42,145 nt of DNA from Bacillota bacterium (GCA_007122335.1 SKTZ01000031.1:1-42145); one strand, 5' to 3'. Shown: positions 33,394 through 41,867, counted from the stretch's first letter. Made by a program: numbers and translations. Notes: generated from the sequence alone by a model not told the origin.

Positions 33394-34446
33394 ATGCAGC
33401 CAGTATTCGGTTTTGCTTTGTTTGCAGTATTTGTTGCTTTAATTGTCGTTTTAGCCAGGAATAAAAAAAGATTTCCTGCGAATCCAATCAGCAGTTTTTT
33501 CTTTGGTTTTATAATAGTCCTCCTAGCAATTGGAGCTGCAAATTATTTTATGGTTGCTATTAGTGCAAACCGCCTTTATTTCTGGCAGCAGACTATCTAC
33601 GGAGTTTCCCTGGGCAGTGTTTATGCCCTGATTGCCCTTGGGTATACCATGGTTTATGGGATAGTCCGGTTGATTAATTTTGCCCACGGTGAAATCTACA
33701 TGATTGGAGCTTATGCAGGTTTTTTCGGCGTTACATCGCTGGGTTTTCCTTTTTACTTTGCGTTGATATTTGCAATGTTGACCGCAGCTTTAGCGGGAGT
33801 CATAGTAGAGAGAATTGCCTATAAACCTTTACGCAAGGCTCCAAGATTGGCAGTTTTGATCACCGCTATTGGGATGTCTTTACTTCTTCAGAATGTAGGC
33901 CAAAAAATTTTTGGTTCTATTCCCCGTTCTTTTCCCAGACAGTTTACCGGATTGTATCGTATTGGAGAAATTAACCTGGATCAATCCCGGGTAATTGTGT
34001 TTGCAGTCACCTTTTTATTAATGGTTGCCCTGCAGTACTTCGTTACTTTTACCAAACCCGGCAAGGCGATGCGGGCTGTCTCCCAGGATAGGGATGCCGC
34101 ACAAATGGTTGGGGTAAATGTTGATCGGACAATATCCCTGACTTTTTTTGTTGGGTCTCTACTTGCAGGGGCTGCGGGGATCCTCGTGGCAATAGTTTTC
34201 CCCCAGATACGCCCAACAATGGGCTTAATGCCTGGCCTCAAAGCTTTTGTTGCTGCAGTAATCGGAGGGATAGGGATAATTCCAGGGGCTGTGCTGGGGG
34301 GATTAATAATTGGTGTATCGGAAAACCTTGTTACTGCTTACATTTCTTCGAGCTGGCGGGATGCAATAGCATTCGGGCTTTTAATCCTAATCTTACTGGT
34401 AAAACCTTCAGGAATCCTCGGGCGTAATACAAGAGAAAAGGTATAG
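33394..34446 (+). CDS. livH: Branched-chain amino acid ABC transporter permease LivH
   Basis: 350 residues from ATG at 33394 after GGAAGGTGGTAAAGCA. The core begins WQQTIYGVSLGSVYALIALGYTMVYGIVRLINFAHGEIYMIGAYAG, the standard LivH opening; the end PSGILGRNTREKV is also normal. Before the core there are about 65 extra residues with two hydrophobic segments (4-21 and 33-52) absent from E. coli LivH (308 residues). Inner-membrane channel half, partner of LivM. Its stop is five bases before the next start. Confidence 0.95.
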   Translation: MQPVFGFALFAVFVALIVVLARNKKRFPANPISSFFFGFIIVLLAIGAANYFMVAISANRLYFWQQTIYGVSLGSVYALIALGYTMVYGIVRLINFAHGEIYMIGAYAGFFGVTSLGFPFYFALIFAMLTAALAGVIVERIAYKPLRKAPRLAVLITAIGMSLLLQNVGQKIFGSIPRSFPRQFTGLYRIGEINLDQSRVIVFAVTFLLMVALQYFVTFTKPGKAMRAVSQDRDAAQMVGVNVDRTISLTFFVGSLLAGAAGILVAIVFPQIRPTMGLMPGLKAFVAAVIGGIGIIPGAVLGGLIIGVSENLVTAYISSSWRDAIAFGLLILILLVKPSGILGRNTREKV

Positions 34447-34450
34447 GCTG

Positions 34451-36259
34451 GTGAAAACAATGAATAAACATCCCAACAAAATTTATGCTTCTCCCATTTT
34501 AATCTTTCTGGGCTTTGCAGCCTTAATATATATTAACCTTCAGGTTAGCCTGGACAGGGTTAATTTTTATGTTATTGGTGTCTTGAGTGTAGTGGCGATT
34601 AATATAATCCTTACCGTGAGTTTAAATTTAATCAACGGGATTACCGGACAGCTATCCATTGGGCATGCGGGCTTCATGGCAATAGGTGCTTACACCACCG
34701 CCCTTTTTTCTATTCATCTGGGAACCCCGATTTATTTCAACCTCCTCGTTTCAGGTATAGCAGCAGGGTTTGTTGGTTTTCTTATTGGCCTTCCTACCCT
34801 TCGCCTGAGGGGGGATTATTTAGCAATTGCCACCCTGGGGTTCGGGGAAATTATCAGAGTAATTTTGCAAAACCTCCGCTTTACTGGCGGAGCAGCAGGG
34901 CTTGGAGGGATAGATTGGGTAGACAATTTTTATTTAACCCAGTTCATGGCCATTGTAGTAGTAATTGTGGTCTGGCGGATTGGGGCTTCGGCTCCAGGAA
35001 GGGCCATGGTGGCGATCCGGGAGGATGAGACAGCTGCAGAAACAGTAGGAATTAATACAACAAAGTTTAAGGTAATGGCTTTTGCCCTGGGGTCCTTTGG
35101 GGCCGGGATTGCAGGCTCGCTTTTTGCCCACCGGATGACCTATATTGCCCCCGATGGATTTACCTTTATGAAATCAATTGAAGTCCTTGTTATGCTGGTT
35201 CTTGGAGGACTGGGAAGTATTACAGGGGCTATTTTTTCGGCAACCCTGCTTACCGTTTTACCAGAATTTTTAAGATTTATTGACGAATGGCGGATGATTA
35301 TTTACCCGGCCCTTTTAGTTACTGTTATGATTTTCCGTTCCCAGGGTTTATTTGGGACGATGGAATTGGATTTTGCAAGAGTAAAAAGTATCTTGAAAAA
35401 AGTAGCACCAGAAAACCTGGGCCCGGAAAAGGGAAAATCCAATCCCCCTATGCAGAAAATAAAAGCTTTAGGATTTGACTCCCAGGAACAAAAGCCAATC
35501 CTGGAAACAAAAGACCTTTCTATTTCTTTTGGAGGCTTAAAGGCTGTTAAAAACCTGGATATGCAGATTACCCAGGGTTCTCTGCATGGCCTTATTGGCC
35601 CCAACGGTGCGGGAAAAACAACGGTATTTAATATGCTTACGGGTGTTCACCTGCCAAGTAGTGGGGAAATCCTTTTTAACGGGCAGCGGATTGATGGGAA
35701 CAGCCCCTATTCCGTTGCTCAGGCAGGAATAGCAAGAACCTTTCAAAATATCCGCCTGTTTAAGGACCTAACTGTTTTGGATAATGTCAAGGTTGCTTTT
35801 CATTTGCATGCAGATTATGGTCTGGGAACAGCGGTAGCCCGCCCTCCAAAATTCGGAGCCGCTGAAAGGCGGATAACAAGTGAAGCAAAAGAGCTTTTGG
35901 AGATATTTAAACTTGGGGACCATTGCATGACTATAGCCAGGAATTTACCGTATGGAGCCCAAAGACGCCTGGAGATTGTCCGGGCTTTAGCAGTTTCCCC
36001 GAAACTTCTTCTACTTGATGAACCTGCGGCAGGGATGAATGTTCTGGAAACGGAGAAATTAATGGAACTAATCCACTGGGTTCGTGATGAATTCGACCTA
36101 ACAATTTTTTTGATAGAACATGATATGAGCCTGGTTATGAAACTATGCCAGACAATTAGCGTTTTGGATTATGGAATGAAAATTTTTGAGGGAACTCCGG
36201 AACAGGTCCGAAAGGACCCCCGGGTTATCGAGGCTTATCTCGGCGAGGAGGTGAGCTGA
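34451..36259 (+). CDS. LivM permease-LivG ATPase fusion
   Basis: 602 residues from GTG at 34451. Residues 1-305 are LivM: ITGQLSIGHAGFMAIGAYTTAL, LPTLRLRGDYLAIATLGFGEI, VLGGLGSITGAI. A linker (306-348, charged and Pro-rich) leads to LivG (349-602): Walker A GPNGAGKTT (383-391), ARTFQNIRLF, signature LPYGAQRRLE (499-508), Walker B LLLLDEP (519-525), and H-loop LIEHDM. Both halves are intact, with no internal stop. It couples the membrane channel and its ATPase in one chain. Fused LivMG proteins are known in other bacteria. livF follows three bases on. Confidence 0.95.
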   Translation: MKTMNKHPNKIYASPILIFLGFAALIYINLQVSLDRVNFYVIGVLSVVAINIILTVSLNLINGITGQLSIGHAGFMAIGAYTTALFSIHLGTPIYFNLLVSGIAAGFVGFLIGLPTLRLRGDYLAIATLGFGEIIRVILQNLRFTGGAAGLGGIDWVDNFYLTQFMAIVVVIVVWRIGASAPGRAMVAIREDETAAETVGINTTKFKVMAFALGSFGAGIAGSLFAHRMTYIAPDGFTFMKSIEVLVMLVLGGLGSITGAIFSATLLTVLPEFLRFIDEWRMIIYPALLVTVMIFRSQGLFGTMELDFARVKSILKKVAPENLGPEKGKSNPPMQKIKALGFDSQEQKPILETKDLSISFGGLKAVKNLDMQITQGSLHGLIGPNGAGKTTVFNMLTGVHLPSSGEILFNGQRIDGNSPYSVAQAGIARTFQNIRLFKDLTVLDNVKVAFHLHADYGLGTAVARPPKFGAAERRITSEAKELLEIFKLGDHCMTIARNLPYGAQRRLEIVRALAVSPKLLLLDEPAAGMNVLETEKLMELIHWVRDEFDLTIFLIEHDMSLVMKLCQTISVLDYGMKIFEGTPEQVRKDPRVIEAYLGEEVS

Positions 36260-36261
36260 CC

Positions 36262-36966
36262 ATGTTAAAAGTAACCGATCTACACGTATATTATGGGGGA
36301 ATTCATGCCATAAAGGGTATTAGCTTGAGTGTAAAAGAAGGACAAATAGTGTCTTTAATTGGGGCCAATGGTGCCGGCAAAAGCACCTGTCTCAATACTA
36401 TTTGCAATTTGGTTAATAACTCCAAGGGGAAAATTAGCTTTCTAGACAGGGACATTACCAGTGCTCCTCCACATAAAATTGTTAAACTCGGAGTTGCTCA
36501 GGTTCCCGAGGGAAGGAAGGTTTTTCCCCAAATGACTGTCGCGGAAAACCTGGATATGGGCGCTTATGTTCGCAAGGATAAATCCGGGGTCAGACATGAC
36601 ATGGGAAAGGTTTACAAACTATTTCCTCGTCTACTGGAAAGGAAAAATCAGTTAGCGGGAACTCTTAGCGGTGGTGAACAGCAAATGCTGGCTATTGGAA
36701 GAGGCCTAATGGCTAAACCGCGTATCCTTCTCCTTGACGAGCCATCCATGGGTTTAGCACCTCTTTTAGTTCGAGAAATTTTTTCCATTATTCGGGAGAT
36801 CAATTCCCTGGGAACAACTATTTTGCTGGTTGAACAAAATGCCAACATGGCGCTGTCAATAGCTAATTATGCTTATGTCTTAGAAACCGGCCGAATAGTT
36901 CTGGAAGGAGAAGCTAAAGTTTTGGCGGCTGATGAAAAGGTAAAGGCAGCTTACCTGGGTGGTTAA
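36262..36966 (+). CDS. livF: Branched-chain amino acid ABC transporter ATPase LivF
   Basis: 234 residues, full length. Walker A GANGAGKST, Q loop VPEGRKVFPQMTVAENLDMG, signature LSGGEQQMLAIGRGLM, Walker B ILLLDEPSMGLAP, H-loop LVEQN. It pairs with the LivG half of the preceding fusion to power uptake. ATG at 36262 follows GAGGAGGTGAGCTGACC. It ends the operon, ahead of a long hairpin. Confidence 0.96.
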   Translation: MLKVTDLHVYYGGIHAIKGISLSVKEGQIVSLIGANGAGKSTCLNTICNLVNNSKGKISFLDRDITSAPPHKIVKLGVAQVPEGRKVFPQMTVAENLDMGAYVRKDKSGVRHDMGKVYKLFPRLLERKNQLAGTLSGGEQQMLAIGRGLMAKPRILLLDEPSMGLAPLLVREIFSIIREINSLGTTILLVEQNANMALSIANYAYVLETGRIVLEGEAKVLAADEKVKAAYLGG

Positions 36967-37051
36967 AGGAGATGAATTCCTTACTTGGTTTTTGTTTTCA
37001 GGTTAAGTAATCCAAGGGGAGAAATGGAGAAAAATTGGTGAAAAAACAAAG

Positions 37052-37126
37052 AAAAAAGGTCCCCCTTTTCAGGAAACCTTGAGGTTCTTAGTTTGGCTAA
37101 AAGCCTGGGGTCAGGGGACCTTTTTA
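37052..37126. terminator. Bidirectional terminator between livF and the CPBP gene
   Basis: GGTCCCC (37058-37065 region) pairs with GGGGACC (37114-37120) with an A-run before and five T after. The intervening ~48 bases may form an inner arm (AGG.. CTT). It closes livF on the right and the CPBP gene on the left. Riboswitch-like or T-box sequence motifs are absent. Confidence 0.8.
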
Positions 37127-37888
37127 TGTTCCCAGAATAATGGGAAAGAGAATAACGTGCAGGACAATATCAGCAGAAAAGTGGGATGTTATTGCGCTTT
37201 CTAACCCGTATTTCCAGAACAACCAGCCAAAAATTGTTCCGGGAATTGCATTCAAAAGGAGGGTTCGGAAAACAGTAAGGGGAGTTAAACCAATAGATAA
37301 TTCCAGGGCAGGCAGGTGAGAAACTGCAAAGAAAAGAGCTGCCATTATGATCCCGATCCAGTAATAGTTTTGAGGGGCTTCTTTTTTATTTCGGGAAAAA
37401 ATAATTTTTAAAACCCAGATAATAAGGGTGGCAAAAAAGAGGCGCGATAGGACTTCTTCAATTATTCCACCGTAAAAAGATGCCAAGAAACCCTGCCAGG
37501 GAGCGGGAACCGTTAGTTGTTGTAATTGGGGGCTGAAAGGGTGAAAGAACAGTATGTCCACAATGGTAATTCCTATTCCAAGGCCTACCCCGATAAAAAT
37601 AGATTTTTTAATTAATTGAACGAACCCGGCCCGATCGAAATTTCCATTCAGGAAGCCTTCCAACCACGGTAAACCCAACCCCAGGGACCTGCCCAGTAAC
37701 AAACCCACAAGGGCCGAGAAAGAACCTAACACAAAAATTGTCAGGACCTGCAAAATGGGGTTGAACTCGTCTTCTTCCAGAATTATATCCCCAATTGTGG
37801 ACGTAATGTAGGGCATAGCAAGAATTGAACTGATCAGAACGGCGAAAGCAAGGATTAAAAAAATTCGCCAATCAAGCTTATTTTTCAT
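37124..37888 (-). CDS. CPBP family intramembrane protease
   Basis: 254 residues, about seven hydrophobic segments. Catalytic words: GGIIEEVLSRLFF (Glu144, Glu145, Arg149), FAVSHLPAL and ITSHFSADIVLHV. A long polar loop (EEDEFNP) sits near the N-terminus. ATG at 37888 follows AGAGGTG. It follows an HTH gene in the same direction with a gap of only 21 bp, so the two are probably an operon. Different sequence from the CPBP protein at 30260. Target peptide unknown. Confidence 0.87.
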   Translation of the reverse strand: MKNKLDWRIFLILAFAVLISSILAMPYITSTIGDIILEEDEFNPILQVLTIFVLGSFSALVGLLLGRSLGLGLPWLEGFLNGNFDRAGFVQLIKKSIFIGVGLGIGITIVDILFFHPFSPQLQQLTVPAPWQGFLASFYGGIIEEVLSRLFFATLIIWVLKIIFSRNKKEAPQNYYWIGIIMAALFFAVSHLPALELSIGLTPLTVFRTLLLNAIPGTIFGWLFWKYGLESAITSHFSADIVLHVILFPIILGT

Positions 37889-37909
37889 TAATTCACCTCT
37901 TTAAATTAA

Positions 37910-38458
37910 TTAAGATTTGGAATCTCCAGAACTTTCTGGTTTGGGAAGAATAATAGAAGTTATGGTTCTTAATTTGCGTCCTGGAATTGGTTTATTTGTT
38001 GTTTTTTCCAGAAGGATTTCCTGGATTTTTCCTGCTAGTTCCATTAACTCTTCATCACTTAAAAAGACATTGCTCTGGCGGTACATAACTCCTTTTTCTT
38101 TTAGACCCGTGGAACTTTCTTTTAGAATTTCCTGGAAGTCTCCAAGAAGCATCATTAGAAAAGAGAAGAAGGCTTCAAAATGCTCCTGAGGAGTTTCAAT
38201 GTTCGCAAGTGGCTTTATTTGTCCTTTTTCAATATTCAAAGAAAATACTTTTTCCAATGTTCCCCGAATTTGATTTTCCCGTGTCACTTTTATGGCTTCT
38301 GCCTCCAGCAGTTTATTGATATGTCGGTAGAGGGTTGCCTGAGGGATATCGGGTAAAGCACTGGAAATTTCAGCTGTAGTACTTTCTTGCTGGGTTAAAA
38401 TCCACTGGATAATCCGCATCCGGATAGGGTGTAGAAGTAAATTAATCCTTGATCTCAT
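37910..38458 (-). CDS. Winged-helix transcription regulator (ArsR-like)
   Basis: 182 residues. N-terminal winged helix: NLLLHPIRMRIIQWILTQQESTTAEISSALPDIPQATLYRHINKLLEAEAI (6-56), the ArsR/HTH_20 type. The C-terminal 120 residues are helical (EHFEAFFSFLMMLLGDFQEIL) with a possible ligand pocket, then a basic end. No metal Cys cluster is present, so metal sensing is unlikely. ATG at 38458 follows GGGGAGGGAATTTTTA. It lies upstream of and in line with the CPBP gene, which it probably controls. Confidence 0.85.
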   Translation of the reverse strand: MRSRINLLLHPIRMRIIQWILTQQESTTAEISSALPDIPQATLYRHINKLLEAEAIKVTRENQIRGTLEKVFSLNIEKGQIKPLANIETPQEHFEAFFSFLMMLLGDFQEILKESSTGLKEKGVMYRQSNVFLSDEELMELAGKIQEILLEKTTNKPIPGRKLRTITSIILPKPESSGDSKS

Positions 38459-38491
38459 TAAAAATTCCCTCCCCTAACGTTATCTGAAATG

Positions 38492-38520
38492 ATAATATTA
38501 TAAAAAATGAAAATAGTCAA
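38492..38520 (-). promoter_or_regulatory. Promoter of the HTH-CPBP operon
   Basis: On the minus strand TTGACT (38520-38515), 17 bases, TATTAT (38497-38492), 34 bases above the ATG at 38458. The -10 overlaps an ATAATATTAT palindrome, a possible operator for self-control (inference). Confidence 0.7.
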
Positions 38521-38567
38521 GATATTTTTTCCAAAAAAAGAAAAACTCAAATAAAGTTTTGCCCCAA

Positions 38568-38589
38568 TAAAAAAACCGGGTTTCCCCGG
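38568..38589 (-). terminator. Terminator of the NTF2-like gene
   Basis: On the minus strand CCGGG-GAAA-CCCGG is followed by a run of T (38575-38568), 24 bases after the stop at 38613. Confidence 0.8.
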
Positions 38590-38612
38590 CGATTATGTTT
38601 TTCTTTTTTGTT

Positions 38613-39038
38613 TTATGTTTTTTCAGCCCAGCCCAATTGTTTCATGGTAAAACTATCATTCCATATTTTGGTCATGTGTTTGATTTTATCTCCCTCAAAA
38701 TCCATTACATAAACATACTCAGCTTCAGCTTTATTCCCCGTAGGGGGGACCGGGCCGCCTTCCCCAGTATTAGTGCCCCGGAAAACACCAAAACCGATTA
38801 CATTATTACGCTCTTCATCAACGGCAAATGAACGAATTTCATAGTTTCCATCAGGAACAGGTTTAAACAGGTTCTTCATAAACTCTGTATAGCCTTCAAG
38901 CGTATTAACCCCCTCAAGGGTACCGGTCTGGCTGGAAAAAGTGGCTTCAGGGTGACAATAATCCTTGCATCCTTCCCATCCCTTTCCTGTTTCACAGGCA
39001 TCAAAAAACTTTTCTGCAACTTCTTTCGTTGAACCCAT
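38613..39038 (-). CDS. NTF2/SnoaL-like protein
   Basis: 141 residues. Opening STKEVAEKFFDACETGKGWEGCKDYCHPEATFSSQTGTLEG, then EGYTEFMKNLFKPVPDGNYEIRSF, VIGFGVFRGTN, AEAEYVYVMDFEGDKIKHMTKIWND, a curved beta-sheet pattern of the SnoaL-like / nuclear-transport-factor-2 fold. Soluble. Members are enzymes or binding proteins of very different functions, so none is assigned. ATG at 39038 follows AAGGAGAT. It has its own promoter and terminator, an isolated unit. Confidence 0.8.
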   Translation of the reverse strand: MGSTKEVAEKFFDACETGKGWEGCKDYCHPEATFSSQTGTLEGVNTLEGYTEFMKNLFKPVPDGNYEIRSFAVDEERNNVIGFGVFRGTNTGEGGPVPPTGNKAEAEYVYVMDFEGDKIKHMTKIWNDSFTMKQLGWAEKT

Positions 39039-39451
39039 TTTTTTATCTCCTTTCTTTTTTAATGGTAAGCTTGATGGCCCTGGCCACTCGACCTACAGGA
39101 GTTTAAATCGGGTTCAAAAAGATTGAAGAAAAGCTATTTAGGAGTTTAGCGTAATAAAATCATACTACCTTGGATGGATAATGTCAATTTAAAAGGGAAA
39201 ATATGGAAATGAAAAGTTTTGTTTTCTCCTAATAATTAGCAGGGGAAGACCGAGTACAAGAAGAAAAAGGAAAGTTTGTTATCGAAGGAAAAAATTTAAC
39301 AGGTTAATACTCGGAAATAGTGAAGGAAAAAGTCTAAAAAAGGGGAAATAGGAGGGTAAAATTAGATTTTTTCCAAAAGATTGAATTATTTAAGGCTGGG
39401 TGGAAAAATGCAGGGGAAAGAAAACAAAGGGGAAGGGAGAAGATAAAAAAA
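39039..39451. other. 413-bp gap
   Basis: Between the two divergent genes. Contains the minus promoter at 39159-39187; the right part (39220-39450) is purine-rich with GGGGAA and AGGAGG runs and no frame over about 40 codons that looks coding. Ends in the ribosome site of the next gene (GGGAAGGGAGAAG). Confidence 0.6.
39159..39187 (-). promoter_or_regulatory. Sigma-A promoter upstream of the NTF2-like gene
   Basis: On the minus strand a perfect TTGACA (39187-39182), 17 bases, TATGAT (39164-39159), about 120 bases above the ATG, leaving a long leader. Confidence 0.75.
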
Positions 39452-40294
39452 GTGAAAAAGAAACCAAAAAAAATAAGGGGGGCTATGTTCCAGTCTGGTT
39501 TTAAAGTTATTTTTATCCTTTCCGTAATAATTGTAATTTTAATGTTTATTGCCTCAATTGGCGGGCTTTTGGCCGGGGGATTGTATCAGGATAACCTGCA
39601 GGTGAGGTCAGCCTGGCTGGGTAATGACTTAATAACACTGTTTTTAGCATTGCCTCTGTTAATTGCTTCCCTGGTTTATTCCAGGAAGGGTTCTCAGCGC
39701 TGGCAGCTGGTCTGGTTTGGAATGTTACTATATACCTTATATAATTATGCTTTTTATTTGTTTGGAGCTGCTTTCAACAGCTTTTTCCTGATTTATGTTG
39801 CTCTCTTTACACTTGCTCTATTTGCGTTATTATTGGGCCTACCTTACCTTGATGTTAGAGGTGTTGCTGCAGAATTTAAGGCAAGTACCCCGGTTATCTG
39901 GCTTTCCGGTTATATGGGCCTGGTTTCAATAATACTGGGAGTTTTCCATGTTGTTATTTCCCTAGATTATGTTTTTACTGGACAGATTCCGGAAATTGTT
40001 ATAAATGTTGGCCATCCCACAAATTTAATTGCTGCCCTGGACCTTTCCCTTGTGGTTTCATTCGGTTTTCTTGGGGCAATTTGGCTGTGGCTCAAACAAC
40101 CCTGGGGCTATGTTCTCGCCCTTATCTGGAATGTTAAGGGAGGGGTTTATACCACTGCGCTAACTTCTTCTACTTTATGGGCCTTTTTTGCCGGAGCTTC
40201 AGATAGCTTTGTCCAAATAGGGCTCTGGCTTCCTATTGCAGCAGGGTGTTTTATTTCATCCTATGTTTTGTTGAAAAACATGAAAAGCTCCTGA
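39452..40294 (+). CDS. Unknown multi-pass membrane protein
   Basis: 280 residues from GTG at 39452. A very basic start (KKKPKKIRG) and about eight hydrophobic segments: FKVIFILSVIIVILMFIASIGGLLAGG, LITLFLALPLLIASLVY, WFGMLLYTLYNYAFYLFGAAF, FFLIYVALFTLALFALLLGL, WLSGYMGLVSIILGVFHVV, LSLVVSFGFLGAIWLWL, GYVLALIWNVKGGVYTTAL, WLPIAAGCFISSYVLL. No charged catalytic cluster, ABC or transporter signature is seen. I do not recognise the family by name. Inner membrane; function unknown. Confidence 0.75.
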   Translation: MKKKPKKIRGAMFQSGFKVIFILSVIIVILMFIASIGGLLAGGLYQDNLQVRSAWLGNDLITLFLALPLLIASLVYSRKGSQRWQLVWFGMLLYTLYNYAFYLFGAAFNSFFLIYVALFTLALFALLLGLPYLDVRGVAAEFKASTPVIWLSGYMGLVSIILGVFHVVISLDYVFTGQIPEIVINVGHPTNLIAALDLSLVVSFGFLGAIWLWLKQPWGYVLALIWNVKGGVYTTALTSSTLWAFFAGASDSFVQIGLWLPIAAGCFISSYVLLKNMKSS

Positions 40295-40356
40295 TAAAGT
40301 AAAGACTTGGTTGACCAAAATTAATTTAGTTTTTTTTCTAGAGTTGCATAAATTCG

Positions 40357-40391
40357 AAAGCTCACCTGTTTTAGAGAGGTGAGCTTTTTTT
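40357..40391. terminator. Terminator after the membrane protein gene
   Basis: AAAGCTCACCT (40357-40367) pairs with AGGTGAGCTTT (40377-40387) and T runs on. Perfect 11-bp stem; the A-run on the left makes it usable from both strands. Confidence 0.88.
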
Positions 40392-41044
40392 GTTGTGATA
40401 TAAAAATCTCGAGGATAATCGAACCAGAAGTTAATTTTTTCTTTCCTGATTTCTGGGTTATTCTTAGCTTGATCCCCGGCTTTAAAAATACCCAAAAATG
40501 ACTAAATCAAATTGCAAAAAAAACAAGTTGGTCCAGAACCAAAAACTCTATTTTTGTTGAAAATGCTTTTTTTGGGATGGGTATTTTGGTAATAACTTAT
40601 CTAAAAAGGGTTCCGGGGACAGAACCAATTGGAAAGATTATTTTCCGTTTTATTTTCCAGGAAAAAATTCTTAATAACATGGAAAGCAAGGTTTTAAAAA
40701 AATTAAGTTGGAGGGTGGTTAATTCAGCCTTCTTTATTAGTAATAGTTATTAATAAAGATTAGGAGTTTATCCCAAAAAATCCCGGAAAAACAGCCCAGA
40801 AAAGTTTATACGGGGTTAAATGCTCCTTTACAAATAAAATAAAATCCTGTAAAATTCGTCCATAATTTAATTTTTTAAAGAACAATTAATTCCTTTGGTA
40901 AAATTTTTATTTCAAGTAAATTCGGATCGTCCAAGATAATAAACTTCGTTTTATATACTTGAAAAGAGTTTTTCCAGCAGCTTTACTCCAGATCTTTAAC
41001 TCTGGTTGAAAAATAGAATGGAAGTTAAAAAAGGAGGAAAAGAA
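40392..41044. other. About 650 bp of AT-rich DNA before the repeat peptide gene
   Basis: No gene is supported. A small hairpin GGTTC-CGGGGACA-GAACC lies at 40609-40626; related GGTTC/GGGGACA motifs occur near REP-type elements elsewhere, but one copy is not evidence. The final 100 bp should hold the promoter of the peptide gene, for example TTGAAA near 40960. Confidence 0.6.
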
Positions 41045-41347
41045 ATGAAAAAGGTAATGGTTTTGGTGGTTCTGGCGGTTATGGTTATGGGATTAGCTCT
41101 CCCCGTTTTTGGTCAGGGTATGCCTGCAGCACATGGTGTGGATGGTCGTACTTTTGGTGGAGCTGTTTCCGGACTTGCCCAAACTGATCCAGGTGCGCTT
41201 GTTGCTCACGTTAGTGGGTGTGGTCTTGAAAATCAAGGTGGTATGCCTGCATTGCATGGAGTTGATGGTCGTACTTTTGGTGGAGCTGTTTCCGGACTTG
41301 CCCAAACGAACCCAGCTGCCCTTGCTGCTCATGTAAGTGGCAAATAG
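41045..41347 (+). CDS. Small secreted protein of two near-identical 34-residue repeats
   Basis: 100 residues from ATG at 41045, after AGGAGGAAAAGAA; the open frame begins at 41006 but the site favours 41045. Signal peptide: MKKVMVLVVLAVMVMGLALPVFG (1-23). Then two tandem repeats, residues 25-58 and 66-99, each beginning GMPA-HGVDGRTFGG and ending AHVSG, joined by CGLENQG with the only Cys. The copies differ at five residues. Family not recognised; short secreted repeat proteins can be structural, signalling or toxin-like, and none is shown here. Monocistronic, with its own terminator. Confidence 0.8.
   Translation: MKKVMVLVVLAVMVMGLALPVFGQGMPAAHGVDGRTFGGAVSGLAQTDPGALVAHVSGCGLENQGGMPALHGVDGRTFGGAVSGLAQTNPAALAAHVSGK
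41117..41341 (+). repeat. Two 102-bp tandem repeat units inside the peptide gene
   Basis: Units 41117-41218 and 41240-41341, period 123 bp, keep reading frame and are nearly identical over long runs, notably GTCGTACTTTTGGTGGAGC. High base identity, beyond what the protein needs, suggests recent duplication or gene conversion. Confidence 0.9.
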
Positions 41348-41410
41348 TAGAGAGTCAAAACAAAAACCAGGAAGATAATTAAAAATAACATAACTCTTTG
41401 GCAAAAGAAT

Positions 41411-41448
41411 AGCCAGGAAAATCCAATAGGATTTATCCTGGCTTTTTT
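41411..41448 (+). terminator. Terminator after the repeat peptide gene
   Basis: AGCCAGGA-AAATCC (41411-41424), loop AATA, GGATTT-A-TCCTGGCT (41429-41443), then six T. A 14-bp stem with one bulged A. Confidence 0.9.
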
Positions 41449-41570
41449 CTTTACCTTTTCCGGAACTTTTTTTTAGGGTTTTCAATTGAAATATTTCTTA
41501 AAGGCTTTTCCCTTCTTTTGGTGTTAGTTTTTTGCGGAAATGGTGGGAATGATACTGGAGATTTAGAGAG

Positions 41571-41867
41571 TTATTCATCAATATCAGGGATTTCATATAT
41601 ATTTTCCGGACTTATACTTGTAGTAATTTTTACCCGGCGATTTCCAAGAAATTCCCAGACCATGTTAAAGTCAAGCAGGGTATCGGTAATGAATATGTCA
41701 TCTCGGTTATTCTGAAATTCTTTTATTTCTTCTGGGGAAAACTGAGCCATGGTAGCCGATAGAGATTTTTTGGTTGGTACCGGAGAAGTATTATTTTTAA
41801 CCGACTTATTTGCCAGGAAAAATTGCCAGATCTCATTTCTGTCCGGACTAATAACCGAATATCTCAT
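41571..41867 (-). CDS. Small unknown soluble protein
   Basis: 98 residues from ATG at 41867, with GGGGGATAAGG just before it. Reads MRYSVISPDRNEIWQFFLANKS, then ATMAQFSPEEIKEFQNNRDDIFITD, WEFLGNRRVKITTSISPENIYEIPDIDE. Acidic end, no signal peptide, no membrane span, no Cys. No family recognised. Flanked by a terminator region and an IS end, so it may be mobile cargo or an orphan; confidence that it is coding is moderate. Confidence 0.5.
   Translation of the reverse strand: MRYSVISPDRNEIWQFFLANKSVKNNTSPVPTKKSLSATMAQFSPEEIKEFQNNRDDIFITDTLLDFNMVWEFLGNRRVKITTSISPENIYEIPDIDE

Noticed and set aside
37052-37126. Long hairpin as a riboswitch or T-box
   Set aside because: It lies between two convergent gene ends and has A and T tracts on both sides; no leader-like T-box or aptamer motif is visible.
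40609-40626. GGTTC-loop-GAACC hairpin as a REP/RAYT element
   Set aside because: One short copy, no tyrosine transposase nearby.
41117-41341. Tandem repeat as a CRISPR or satellite
   Set aside because: Only two units, in frame within a signal-peptide gene; there are no spacers. No CRISPR array was seen anywhere in the window.
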